The notes under the pieces are model-generated. The model was given only the letters and a program-made list of their open reading frames with translations, did not search any database and was not told the origin of the DNA. This document shows, piece after piece, positions 42,913 to 51,749 of a stretch of DNA of 64,000 nucleotides (positions are counted from its first letter, which is position 1; each line of letters begins with the position of its first letter). Both the position numbers and the translations under genes were made by a program. This DNA is from CAWKOH01 sp963851245 (lineage in GTDB: Bacteria > Actinomycetota > Acidimicrobiia > Acidimicrobiales > Palsa-688): contig CAWKOH010000001.1 in NCBI GenBank assembly GCA_963851245.1, positions 186,001-250,000 of the forward strand, written 5' to 3'.

Positions 42913-44598
42913 GTGAGCACGCTGGCGCATTACATCCGGCAGAACTCGGAATCGCCGCGCCCCGGGCTCCTCTTCGAAGACGAATCATTCACTCATGCCG
43001 AGATCGTCACTCAGGCCTGTCGGCGGGCTGACTTCCTCCTCCAGCACCGGTCCGCCGGACCGTTCCACGTCGGCGTCCTCCTCGACAACGTTCCGGAGGC
43101 CATCTTCTGGCTCGAAGCTGCCGGCCTGGTCGGCGCCGCTGCCGTCGGGATCAACTCCACCCGTCGAGGCGCGGAGCTGGCCGGCGACATCCACCACACC
43201 GACTGCCTGTTCGTGGTGACCGACCCGGCCGGGGCGGCGCTGCTCGACGAGGCTCACATCGACCGGCCGGTATGGGTGACCGGCTCGTCGGAGTACGAGG
43301 CCGCCCTCAGCCCATACGGGGGAGCGACCCTGCCCGATGTGGACGTGTCCGAGACCGACCCCTTCGTCCTCATCTTCACCTCCGGGACGACCAGCGCTCC
43401 GAAAGCCGCCGTCTGCACGCAGGCACGGATCGTACGAATCGCGAGCGGCTCGGTTGAAAGATCGAAGATCACCGAACAGGACGTGGCGTACAACTCCATG
43501 CCCTGGTGCCACTCCAACGCCCTGTACGTGACCATAGCGACCTCGATAGTGGCCGGCTGTGCCCTGGCCATGCGGCGGCGGTTCTCGGCCTCGGGGTGGC
43601 TGCCGGACGTCAAGCGCTACGGCGTAACCTACTTCAACTACGTCGGAAAGCCTCTCGAGTACATCCTGGCCACTCCGGAGTTGCCCGATGACGCCGACAA
43701 CCGGCTCCGATTCGGCCTGGGCAACGAAGCCAACGAGCGGGACATCGACGAGTTCAGCAAGCGGTTCGGTGTCGACATCATCGATGGGTTCGGCTCGACC
43801 GAGATGGGCGTGGTCATCAGCCGGACGCCGGACATGCCGGCCGGGTCGCTGGGGCGGGCCCGGGACGACGATACCGTGGTGCTGAATCCCGCCACCGAAG
43901 AGGAGTGCCCGCCCGCGGTGTTCGACGCCAACGGCCATCTCGCCAACCCCGACGAGGCCATCGGAGAGCTCGTGAACAAAGCGGGGCTGGCCAGCTTCGA
44001 GGGCTACTACAAGAACGACGAAGCCAATGCCCAGAGGTCCCGACACGGGTGGTTCTGGTCGGGGGACCTGGGCTACCGCGACCGAGAGGGCTTCTTCTAC
44101 TTCGCCGGCCGGGATTACGACTGGCTGCGAGTGGATGGCGAGAACTTCGCCGCTGCCCCCATCGAACGGATACTCCTCCGCTTCCCTGACATGCTGCTGG
44201 TGGCCGTTTACGCGGTTCCTGACCCCCGCGTAGGGGATCAGGTGATGGCCGCCATCCAGCTTCGCAACAACCACTCATTCGACCCGGTCGCCTTCGACGC
44301 ATTCCTCCAGGCCCAGCCCGATCTGGGAACCAAATGGACCCCGAGGTTCGTCCGATTGACCGACGAGTTTCCGATGACCCAGACGAACAAGATCCAGAAG
44401 CGGCAATTGCGGTCGGAACTCTGGATGGCCCCGGACCCGATCTGGTGGAAGCCGGCCAAGGGGCGGCCGTACATCCCCTTCAACGCTGAAGACGCCGATC
44501 AGCTCCGGACTACTTTCGAGCGAAATGGTCGCGACGGACTGTTACCGGCTGATAGTGGAGTGCGCTCGCCGGCCGCCCCCCAGAACGTCAGCAAGTAG
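42913..44598 (+). CDS. Acyl-CoA synthetase (AMP-forming), FadD-like
   Basis: 561 residues from GTG 42913 behind AGAAAGGAG. P-loop IFTSGTTSAPKAAVCT, GFGSTEMGVV, GWFWSGDLGYRDREGFFYFA and the C-terminal NKIQKRQLRSELW with the catalytic lysine are all visible. Its overall pattern (VDGENFAAAPIERILLRFPD) resembles the actinobacterial FadD1/FadD17 group, which activates fatty or steroid-derived acids. It is followed nine bases later by the 44608 gene, probably in one transcript. Confidence 0.9.
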   Translation: MSTLAHYIRQNSESPRPGLLFEDESFTHAEIVTQACRRADFLLQHRSAGPFHVGVLLDNVPEAIFWLEAAGLVGAAAVGINSTRRGAELAGDIHHTDCLFVVTDPAGAALLDEAHIDRPVWVTGSSEYEAALSPYGGATLPDVDVSETDPFVLIFTSGTTSAPKAAVCTQARIVRIASGSVERSKITEQDVAYNSMPWCHSNALYVTIATSIVAGCALAMRRRFSASGWLPDVKRYGVTYFNYVGKPLEYILATPELPDDADNRLRFGLGNEANERDIDEFSKRFGVDIIDGFGSTEMGVVISRTPDMPAGSLGRARDDDTVVLNPATEEECPPAVFDANGHLANPDEAIGELVNKAGLASFEGYYKNDEANAQRSRHGWFWSGDLGYRDREGFFYFAGRDYDWLRVDGENFAAAPIERILLRFPDMLLVAVYAVPDPRVGDQVMAAIQLRNNHSFDPVAFDAFLQAQPDLGTKWTPRFVRLTDEFPMTQTNKIQKRQLRSELWMAPDPIWWKPAKGRPYIPFNAEDADQLRTTFERNGRDGLLPADSGVRSPAAPQNVSK

Positions 44599-44607
44599 GT
44601 TGGGACC

Positions 44608-45375
44608 ATGACGGCACAGAAGGTGTTCGTGGCCTTCACCGAGGTCGAGGCCGGACGGCACCGCGACTACAACAACTGGCACCAGCTGGATCATCGCCCG
44701 GAGAACCTGGCCCTACCTGGCGTCATCTGGGGCGAGCGATGGGTGCGCTCACCCGACTGCGCCCGGATGTCCACAGGGGGCGACGACGCCCTGACCAGCT
44801 GCCACTACGTCACGCTCTACTGGTTCCGGGAACCGGTTGAAAAGAATTTCGCCGAATGGCTGGACCTGGGCGCCCGCTCGTACCAGTGGGGCCGGAGGCC
44901 CGAGCTACCCTACGTCAAGAGACCATTCGGGCAGACCTTCGTGCCCGTGCAGGGATACGTACACCCCCGGGTCCTCGTGTCCGCTGACGTGCTCCCCCTG
45001 CGACCGAATAAAGGTGTCTACATCACGGTCAGCGACATAGCCGGGGACACCGTCGCGGTGGAAGAGCTTTTCGAGTGGTACAACGAAGTGCGAATTCCTG
45101 ATTGGCTGAGCTGCCGTGGAGTCGCAGGAGCCTGGACCATGGTCGGCGAGGAAGACTTCCGTGGCCACCGGCCCGGGCAACCGAGCCCATCGAGCAGGCG
45201 AGTGACGGTGCTCTTCTTCGACGAAGACCCCGTCGACGTGGTGGCCGAGATCGAATCGCACTCAGCGGAGTGGGCCCGGTCGGGTCGGGATCGCGATGTG
45301 TTGAAGCTGGAGACGGTCCGATTCGCCAGCCCGTTGCGGTCAATCGTCCCCTGGCAGTGGGACTGGTTCGACTAG
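44608..45375 (+). CDS. Hypothetical protein with two EthD/Dabb-like repeats
   Basis: 255 residues. Two parts share a W-x-x-x-H/R-x-P-x-x-L-x-x-x-G-V pattern: DYNNWHQLDHRPENLALPGV in the first half and FEWYNEVRIPDWLSCRGVAG in the second. This suggests a duplicated ferredoxin-like (dimeric alpha/beta barrel) fold. Such proteins occur beside catabolic enzymes, but their function is mostly unknown. It is directly downstream of the acyl-CoA ligase and overlaps the end of the convergent DUF35 gene by 36 bases. Confidence 0.7.
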   Translation: MTAQKVFVAFTEVEAGRHRDYNNWHQLDHRPENLALPGVIWGERWVRSPDCARMSTGGDDALTSCHYVTLYWFREPVEKNFAEWLDLGARSYQWGRRPELPYVKRPFGQTFVPVQGYVHPRVLVSADVLPLRPNKGVYITVSDIAGDTVAVEELFEWYNEVRIPDWLSCRGVAGAWTMVGEEDFRGHRPGQPSPSSRRVTVLFFDEDPVDVVAEIESHSAEWARSGRDRDVLKLETVRFASPLRSIVPWQWDWFD

Positions 45376-45771
45376 TCGGAATCGGGGCAGTGTGATCTCG
45401 GTGCCGGGGATGTCATCGAAATAGACCTCTACGGGCAAGCCGACGTCGACGCGGGCGGTGTCATCCGGGTCTAGGTCGCTCACCATCCGGACCCCTTCGT
45501 CGAGGGTCACGGTCACCACCGCATACGGGACGCGATCCTGCCACGAGGGATGGAATGCCCGGTGAGTCACCGCGTAGCTGTAGACCGTACCCCTACCCCG
45601 CACTGGAGCCCACGTCCAGCTCTCGCTCAGGCAATGGGGGCACAGATACTGCGGGTAGTGGCGGAACCGTCCGCATGAGTCGCAACGCTGCACGATCAGC
45701 TGGTGGCGCCTGGTGGCCTCCCAGAAGGGGGCCGTCAGCGATGTCGGCGCAGGCATCGGCCGCTCCGTCAC
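45340..45771 (-). CDS. OB-fold/zinc-ribbon (DUF35) protein, third pair
   Basis: 143 residues from GTG 45771, which overlaps the thiolase stop (GTGA). The zinc ribbon has Cys30, Cys33, Cys44 and Cys47, and the OB part reads GTVYSYAVTHRAFHPSWQDR and PYAVVTVTLDEG. It completes the third thiolase-DUF35 pair of the window and is the last gene of its operon. Confidence 0.9.
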   Translation of the reverse strand: MTERPMPAPTSLTAPFWEATRRHQLIVQRCDSCGRFRHYPQYLCPHCLSESWTWAPVRGRGTVYSYAVTHRAFHPSWQDRVPYAVVTVTLDEGVRMVSDLDPDDTARVDVGLPVEVYFDDIPGTEITLPRFRLVEPVPLPGDD

Positions 45772-46931
45772 CGCGGTCTCCTCAAGATGACAACGGCACC
45801 GTTGCCGAAGTTGCCCTCATTGGCCACCAGGCCGATCTGGCACTCGCGAATTTGCCGGGCGGGCTCGACCGTTCCGCGGAGCTGGCGCACGATCTCTATG
45901 ACATGGTTGGCCCCTGATACGTGGGCCTCGGATAGGGCGCCGCCGTGCGTGTTGACCGGAAGACTTCCTCCGAGGGCGATCTCGTCGCTCGCCACGAACG
46001 GGCCACCCTCGCCGACCGGGCAAAAGCCGAGCGCCTCCAGGCAGGCGATCACGAAGAAGCTGAACCCCTCGTGCACGGCCACCACGTCGATATCGTCAGT
46101 CGTGGCGGCCGCCATGGCGAACGCCCTGCGGCCGGCCTCCCGGATGCCGGGAAGCTCCGAAAGCTCTTCAGTCTGGGTGGTCGAAGTGCCCGGATAACCG
46201 AACGCGGTGCCCACTCCCGATATGAGGATTGGAGGTTGGCGGAGGTCCCTGGCCATCTCCGCACTGGTGATCACGACCGCTCCAGCCCCGTCGGTCTCGA
46301 GCGAGCAATCGAAGAGGTGGAAGGGGTCCACGATCATCCGGGAGGCCTGGTGGTCCTCCAATGTGAGCCTCTTCTCGTACATCAGGGCCTGCGGATTGAG
46401 GTTGGCGTGTCTCCTGATCGTGACCGCCAGGCGCCCGAGCTGTTCGCTCGTCGTCCCGTACAGGTGCATATGCCGCCGAGCCTGCTGGGCGAACCACATG
46501 GCGGGGCCGAGATTCCCCATCGGGAACTCGAACTCGATCATGTCGGTCATGGCGGGATTGGGGTTCTCGGACACCCGCGACGCCCGCTGGGTCGACGAGT
46601 AGCCCAGACGGCCCGCCGGGAGCAGCACGCAGCTCGCCACGCCGGCGTGAATCGCCATGCACGCCTCCTGGATTCCCATCACGTAGCTCGAGCCGCCGGC
46701 ATGCGGGGTCGACGAGAAGCCCAGATTGCGGATCCCCAGGTTCCTGATGAAGTCCTCTGCGACACGGTCGGCCACGCTGCTCGGAACGATGCCGTCCACC
46801 TGGCGAGCTTCCAGGCCGGCGTCGGCCAGGGCTCGGAGGCTCGCCTCGAGGTGCAGCTCGACGACCGATCGCTCCGTCCCCCTGGTGTAAGTGGTGTTGC
46901 CGACGCCCACTACCGCACAGGCGTCCCTCAT
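45768..46931 (-). CDS. SCP2-thiolase-like protein, third pair
   Basis: 387 residues from ATG 46931, which overlaps the natural stop of the GMC gene (ATGA). CAVVGVGNTTYTRGTERSVV opens the protein. The nucleophile region is STPHAGGSSYVMGIQEACMA, again Gly in place of Cys. Unlike the other two pairs, the HEAF region keeps the histidine (VAVHEGFSFF). GGALSEAHVSGANHVIEIVR lies near the end. It may therefore have a chemistry different from the Tyr-bearing pairs. Confidence 0.85.
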   Translation of the reverse strand: MRDACAVVGVGNTTYTRGTERSVVELHLEASLRALADAGLEARQVDGIVPSSVADRVAEDFIRNLGIRNLGFSSTPHAGGSSYVMGIQEACMAIHAGVASCVLLPAGRLGYSSTQRASRVSENPNPAMTDMIEFEFPMGNLGPAMWFAQQARRHMHLYGTTSEQLGRLAVTIRRHANLNPQALMYEKRLTLEDHQASRMIVDPFHLFDCSLETDGAGAVVITSAEMARDLRQPPILISGVGTAFGYPGTSTTQTEELSELPGIREAGRRAFAMAAATTDDIDVVAVHEGFSFFVIACLEALGFCPVGEGGPFVASDEIALGGSLPVNTHGGALSEAHVSGANHVIEIVRQLRGTVEPARQIRECQIGLVANEGNFGNGAVVILRRPR

Positions 46932-48272
46932 GGCTGCTCGCCGAGCCAAGCGGCCATCCGCTCACCGATCATGACGCACGTGATGTGGGTCGGCGCCGAG
47001 ACCAGCGGAGTCGGACAGGCCGGCGGCGGGGGCGACGACTCGATTGATCATGCCCTTCATTTCCGAACTGTGCAGGATCTCGAAGGCCAGGTGCACGCCC
47101 TCAACTGCGACCTGGATGTCCTGGTCTTCCGCCAGAAAGTTGAGTTCGATGGCCGGCGCCTCGTCCGCGTCGGCGGTCACGAGTCGAACCTGGCCCTGCG
47201 ATTCCGGTAGCACCACCCCGGTCGCCAGTGCCACGACAGGCGGTGACTCGGCGTCGCCGTAGAAGACTTCCAGGGTGCGAGCGCTGAAGAGCGTCAGCAG
47301 AGCCATCTGGAGCGCTCCATGTCGCAGGAAGAACTCGAAGTAGACGTCCGGGTCGTTCTGCAAGCCGGGGTTGGCGAGGGCGGGAACGAAGACCCCGCAA
47401 TGATCTCGCAGATTGGCGCCGACCCCGGGCGCATCAAGCACCACCGGGACGCCGAGAGCCTGTAGATCGGCAGCCGGGCCGATCCCGGATCGAATGAGGA
47501 TCGAAGGAGTGCCGACCGCTCCGCCGGCCACGATCACCCGACGGGCGCCGACTCGTTGCACCTGACCGCCCTGGCGGTACTCGACCCCCGTGGCTCGTGA
47601 TTTTTCCATCAGCACCCGGTTGACCAGGCAGTCTCCGGAAAGGGCGAGGTTCGGCCTGGTCCGGACCCGCTGACGATAGGCGGTAGCTGCTGAGATGCGG
47701 TTGCCGTCTTTGACGTTGTACGAGAGCGGGCCCACCCCGACGGTGTGCGGATCGTTGTGGTCGAGGGTCGCTTGATAACCGAGAGACACCACCGCGTCAT
47801 TGAACGCGGTGCTGGCCGGCTGCCAGTCCGCAGGCCCTTTCGGCGGTTCGATCCACATCGGTCCGCCCGATCCGTGATACTCCCGATCCCCTACCGTGTC
47901 CTCCAACATGCGGTAGTAGGGCAGCACGGCGCCGAAGCTCCACTCGTCGTTCCCGGCGCGGACCCACGCCTCGAAGTCCGACGGGGTTCCTCTCATGGCG
48001 ACACACGCGTTGACCGCACTCGAGCCCCCGACTACTCGACCGCGCGGGTAGGGCATCCTACGGTCGCCCACCGTCGCCTCGTAGCCCCAGTCGTGGTCAA
48101 CCAGCGAGATCCAGGGATCACGGAGATCGGCGGGCAGGTCGTCCATTCCCGAATACTGGGGTCCGGCTTCCAATAGAAGTACCCGCCGCTCGCGGTCCTC
48201 GCTCAAGCGAGCCGCGACCACAGACCCCGCTGCACCCGCACCGATGACGATGTCGTCGTATGAATCCGACAT
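46928..48272 (-). pseudogene. GMC oxidoreductase with C-terminal internal deletion
   Basis: ATG 48272 starts MSDSYDDIVIGAGAAGSVVA. FAD-binding motifs (GAGAAGS, LLLEAGP, GRVVGGSSAVNA) and the GMC signature region GAVGTPSILIRSGIGPA are intact. After RVVAPAAGLSD (near 47005-47016) about 70 codons are missing, including the catalytic HPVGTC-type segment, and the frame shifts. The original end, TPLVSAPTHITCVMIGERM, is found in another frame with a stop at 46928 that overlaps the thiolase start. Uncorrected, the frame ends at 46962 with unrelated residues. GMC enzymes oxidise alcohols with FAD. Confidence 0.8.
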
Positions 48273-48318
48273 GGTTCGTCGCTCCCTCAGTATCGGCCGA
48301 CGTTGTTTCCCGGAGCTC

Positions 48319-49011
48319 TCAGCTGTCCGGAGGTTGGTCAATTACCTCGTTAATGATGGCGGCCAGCTGCTTCGGCTGGGAGACCATCACCGTGTGGCCG
48401 GCATCGATGGTGCGCCGCTCCACCCCGGGCCCGAGGTTGGCGGCCATCTCTTGAGCGAGAGCAGGCGGCACCGGGACATCCTGGGTCATGTTCACGTAGG
48501 TCATTGGGACATCCGAGGGGTAGCCGCTCAGCTGAGCGTTCATTATCCCTACCGCGTCCGGGACAATGCTCTCGAAATGGTGGGCCCACTGCTCTTCGGT
48601 GAGATCATTCCCGAACAACGTCTTCGCCCTCTCCTCGGACATCGGGGTCATGGCCTCGAGCTGCCCGCCGGTCATGAGGATGGACGCGCTGGAGCCCGGA
48701 GGTGGGACGAGGGCGCCCACGTAGACGAGATGGCTGACTCGGCTCGGATGGAGATACGCCGTCTCCGTGATCGTGACCCCACCCAGGGAGTGGCCCACGA
48801 GAGCGAACCGGGTGAAGCCGGCCGCATTGGCCTCGTCGATTACGGCCTCGACGCAGTCAGCCAGGGTCACGCTGGCCAGGTCTGCGGGGCGGGCGCCGCG
48901 ACCGGGAAGGTCGACGGCAAGGGCAGGCGCGTCGAGAAGGGGCAGCAGGTACTCCCAGCACCTGGACGTGTGGGTACCTCCGTGGACCAGTACGACACCC
49001 TCGGACGCCAT
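48319..49011 (-). CDS. Alpha/beta hydrolase
   Basis: 230 residues from ATG 49011. The oxyanion region VLVHGGTHTSRCWEYLLPLL, nucleophile elbow LVGHSLGGV and C-terminal catalytic His in DAGHTVMVSQPKQLA are present, as is typical of the small salicylate-esterase/MenH-like group. It probably hydrolyses a small ester. It precedes the GMC gene on the same strand with a 46-base gap. Confidence 0.88.
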   Translation of the reverse strand: MASEGVVLVHGGTHTSRCWEYLLPLLDAPALAVDLPGRGARPADLASVTLADCVEAVIDEANAAGFTRFALVGHSLGGVTITETAYLHPSRVSHLVYVGALVPPPGSSASILMTGGQLEAMTPMSEERAKTLFGNDLTEEQWAHHFESIVPDAVGIMNAQLSGYPSDVPMTYVNMTQDVPVPPALAQEMAANLGPGVERRTIDAGHTVMVSQPKQLAAIINEVIDQPPDS

Positions 49012-49149
49012 CAGGCCCTCACTGAAGAGTTGTCGGGGCGGGCGCGCCGCCCCTCCGTTCCCTCGAACATGGCATCTCCTTGCTCATACCCGCGATGTCG
49101 CCAGGCCACTGTACATGGGCCTCATTGCCGCTGGCCTTAGGCGACGAGG

Positions 49150-49972
49150 TCAGCGCGACTCTCGGGCTACGGCGGCCTGGTCCGGCAGATCCAACAAGGC
49201 GTCATAGTCGACGAAGGCCCGGAGCGTGTGACCGCCGTCGACGGTCAGCAACTGGCCGGTAACCCAGGAGGATTCGGGACCGGCCAGGTACCGGACGGCC
49301 CGCGCGATGTCGGAGACCTCTCCGTGGCGGGGAATGGCCTGGCCGGCAAGGAACTCGGCCATCATGGTCTGGTTGGCAAAGGACCCCTCGGTGGCCGGCG
49401 TACGAGTCATTCCCGGCCTCACCCCGTTGACCCGCACCCCGGCCTCCCCGAGCTCGTCGGCCGCGACCCGCACCAATTGGTCCACTGCCGCCTTCCCGGC
49501 GCTGTAGGAGGCGAGGTAGCGGGTGGAAAATACAGCAGCCGTCGACGATATCGCGACGAACGATCCTCCCCCGGCACGGATCATGGCCTGGCCGGCGTAC
49601 TTCAACAGCAGGTATACGGGACGTATGTTCTTGTCCACTTCACGGCTGAACTGGTCGTCGCCGTACAGCAGGACCGGGATGATCGCCCCGCCTCCGGGGA
49701 CCACGACCGCGATGTCGAGGCGGCCCGCCTCCCCCGCCGCCTCGACCGCTAACCGCACGTCCTCTCCACGCATGGCGTCGCAGCGAACCCACGACACTGC
49801 GAGCCCCTCCTCGGCCAGCGCGGCTCGCGGCGCCTCGGAGTTTCTCTTCGGTGCGGCCGGCGATGGTAACGATGGCGCCGTCGCTTGCCAGCAAGCGGGC
49901 CGACCCGAATCCGATCCCGCTTCCGCCGCCGATCACTATGGCGCGCAAACCGTCCAGCGGCTTTGTGGTCAT
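49150..49972 (-). pseudogene. Short-chain dehydrogenase/reductase, frameshifted
   Basis: ATG 49972 follows GGGGGAGG. The first frame has the cofactor loop in AIVIGGGSGIGFGSARLL and AGRTEEKLR. At about 49820-49832 one base is gained or lost, and the protein continues in another frame as ALAEEGLAVSWVRCDAMRGE, VVVPGGG, the catalytic Ser in ISSTAA, YSAGK and GQLLTVDGGHTLR. With the frame restored it is a full SDR of about 274 residues with all catalytic residues. Confidence 0.82.
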
Positions 49973-50069
49973 TCGTCTACCTCCCCCACTTCAGCATCCA
50001 GATGCTATATCCAGGCCGCCGTCCCTGCGAACAGCCTCGATCAGGCAGTGGTGTGCAAAGATCCCGGTC

Positions 50070-50495
50070 ATGGAGCTTCGACCATTCGGCACCCTGACGA
50101 TCCACACCGATCCCGACGGATTGTTCATGCTTGGAAAGACTTCCGCAGGGCAACGAATAATCCAGGAGTTCCTCTCCGTCAGATTTGAGGGCGAGCACCT
50201 GAAGGGCACCATGATCGCAAAATCCGGGGCGGACTGGCTGACCCTGGATCCAGAAGGGAACGCGACCATAGACATACGACTGCTGCTGCTCACCAACGAC
50301 GGCGCTCACGTCTTCGTCACCCTCATCGGGATGGCGGACTGGGCTGAGCGAATGGGTGCAGGCCCGATCTACTCGACGGCCCGGCTCGAATCGGGCGACG
50401 AGAGATATCGCTGGGTGAACAACCTGCCTTTGGTATCGAAGGGGGAGATCACTGAGGGCCGGGCCGTGGCCCACGAGTTCTTTCAACTGGTCTAG
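50070..50495 (+). CDS. DUF3237-family protein
   Basis: 141 residues from ATG 50070 (MELRPFGTLTIHTDPDG). GEHLKGTMIAKSGADWLTLD and the closing part around MGAGPIYSTARLESGDERYR with WVNNLPLVSKG match the small beta-barrel DUF3237 family. The open frame continues upstream to 49851 but only antisense to the SDR. These proteins are common in aromatic and steroid catabolic regions and have no proven role. It is divergent from the broken SDR. Confidence 0.82.
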   Translation: MELRPFGTLTIHTDPDGLFMLGKTSAGQRIIQEFLSVRFEGEHLKGTMIAKSGADWLTLDPEGNATIDIRLLLLTNDGAHVFVTLIGMADWAERMGAGPIYSTARLESGDERYRWVNNLPLVSKGEITEGRAVAHEFFQLV

Positions 50496-50571
50496 TGAGC
50501 GCTCCGGCGGGGAAAACAGCGTGGCCCGCCGTTAAGGCTGGTTGTCGGGCCCGGACGTTGCTCTATTAGTA

Positions 50572-50581
50572 TCAAAGATTA
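50572..50581 (+). promoter_or_regulatory. Candidate operator copy (TCAAAGATTA) within promoter-like DNA
   Basis: Eight of ten bases match the TCAAAGATAG motif. It lies between TTGCTC (50558-50563) and TATGTT (50580-50585), a weak promoter-like pair with a 16-base spacer, 35-44 bases before the GTG of the acyl-CoA dehydrogenase gene. Confidence 0.3.
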
Positions 50582-50615
50582 TGTTCGCATCCAGCAGAGG
50601 GTCCCGGGGTGCACC

Positions 50616-51749
50616 GTGGAGCTAACCCTGTCAGAGACGCAACAGCTGATCCGGGCCACGACCCGGAAGCTGCTCGAGGAGCGGTGCCCCATTACTCGGG
50701 TTCGAGAGCTCATCGAGGACCCGGTCGGCTTCGACCCGCGGGTATGGAGCCAAGGAGGCGACCTGGGGTGGTACGCCATGCTCGTCCCTGAGGAATACGG
50801 AGGGGCGAGCGTGTCCGGTTCCGGACTGGTCGAAGCGGCCATCATCTCCGAGGAACTGGGGCGGATGGTCCATCCCGGCCCATTTCAGGTCACCAATGTG
50901 GTGGCAGCGGCCATCGCTGAGTTCGGATCGGGCGACCAGCGAGAGGAATACCTCCCTTCGATTGCCAGCGGCGAGACCGCGGCCACCTGGGCCTATATGG
51001 AGCCCGACGGGGAATGGAACCCGGGCCACCAGTCCCTCTCCGCCGCTCGGGTCGAATCCGGATACGTCCTCAACGGAACCAAGACTTGCGTGCAGGACGC
51101 GGCCTCGGCGGACCTGTTCCTGGTCACCGGCCGCAGTTCTGAGGGTCCGGCCCAGTTCCTCGTGCCGGCCTCGACTCCAGGTGTTTCGATCCAGAGACTC
51201 GAGTGCGTCGATCTGGCCCGCCGCCTGTTCGAGGTCAGCTTCAATGACGTGCGGGTAGACCTCGCCGCCGCACTTGGGCCCATCGGCGACGCCGGTGAGG
51301 CGATCGAACGGCAGCTGCAAGTCGCCCTGGTCCTGCAGTGCGCGGAGACCAACGGGGCCACCGAGCAGGGCCTGGCCATCACCGTCCAGTACTCCAAGGA
51401 CCGGGTGGCCTTCGGCCGGCCGATCGGCTCGTACCAGGCGCTCAAGCATCGCATGGCAGAGCACCGAATGTGGCTGGAGGCGTCGTTCGCCACGACCTCC
51501 TATGCCTCGCACAGCGTGCTGGGCCGGCGCCACGACGCCCCCGCCGCCGTGCGGCTCGCCAAGGCTCATGTGGGCAAACGGAGCACGGCCACCCTGCACG
51601 ACTGCATACAGCTGCACGGCGGCATCGGCATGACGTGGGACTACGACCTGCACCTGTACTTTCGGCGCACTATCGGCAACGAGGTGCTGTACGGGAGCCC
51701 CTACGAACTGACAAGGTCCCTGGTCGACATCGTCGAGGGGGCGGCGTGA
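50616..51749 (+). CDS. Acyl-CoA dehydrogenase, first subunit of a pair
   Basis: 377 residues from GTG 50616. MLVPEEYGGASVSGSGLVEA in the N-terminal domain and the C-terminal QYSKDRVAFGRPIGSYQALK and LHGGIGMTWDYDLHLYFRRT identify the fold. The middle domain (ATWAYMEPDGEWNPGHQSLS) is divergent. The stop overlaps the next start (TGATG). In actinobacterial steroid degradation such paired genes form heteromeric FadE enzymes (for example ChsE1-ChsE2), and the same arrangement is likely here. Confidence 0.87.
   Translation: MELTLSETQQLIRATTRKLLEERCPITRVRELIEDPVGFDPRVWSQGGDLGWYAMLVPEEYGGASVSGSGLVEAAIISEELGRMVHPGPFQVTNVVAAAIAEFGSGDQREEYLPSIASGETAATWAYMEPDGEWNPGHQSLSAARVESGYVLNGTKTCVQDAASADLFLVTGRSSEGPAQFLVPASTPGVSIQRLECVDLARRLFEVSFNDVRVDLAAALGPIGDAGEAIERQLQVALVLQCAETNGATEQGLAITVQYSKDRVAFGRPIGSYQALKHRMAEHRMWLEASFATTSYASHSVLGRRHDAPAAVRLAKAHVGKRSTATLHDCIQLHGGIGMTWDYDLHLYFRRTIGNEVLYGSPYELTRSLVDIVEGAA

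Noticed and set aside
42985..44274. 429-codon minus-strand frame opposite the acyl-CoA ligase
   Set aside because: Antisense shadow; the plus strand has all ANL motifs and a good ribosome site.
45945..47210. 421-codon plus-strand frame over thiolase and GMC genes
   Set aside because: It crosses two real minus-strand genes and has a shadow-like composition.
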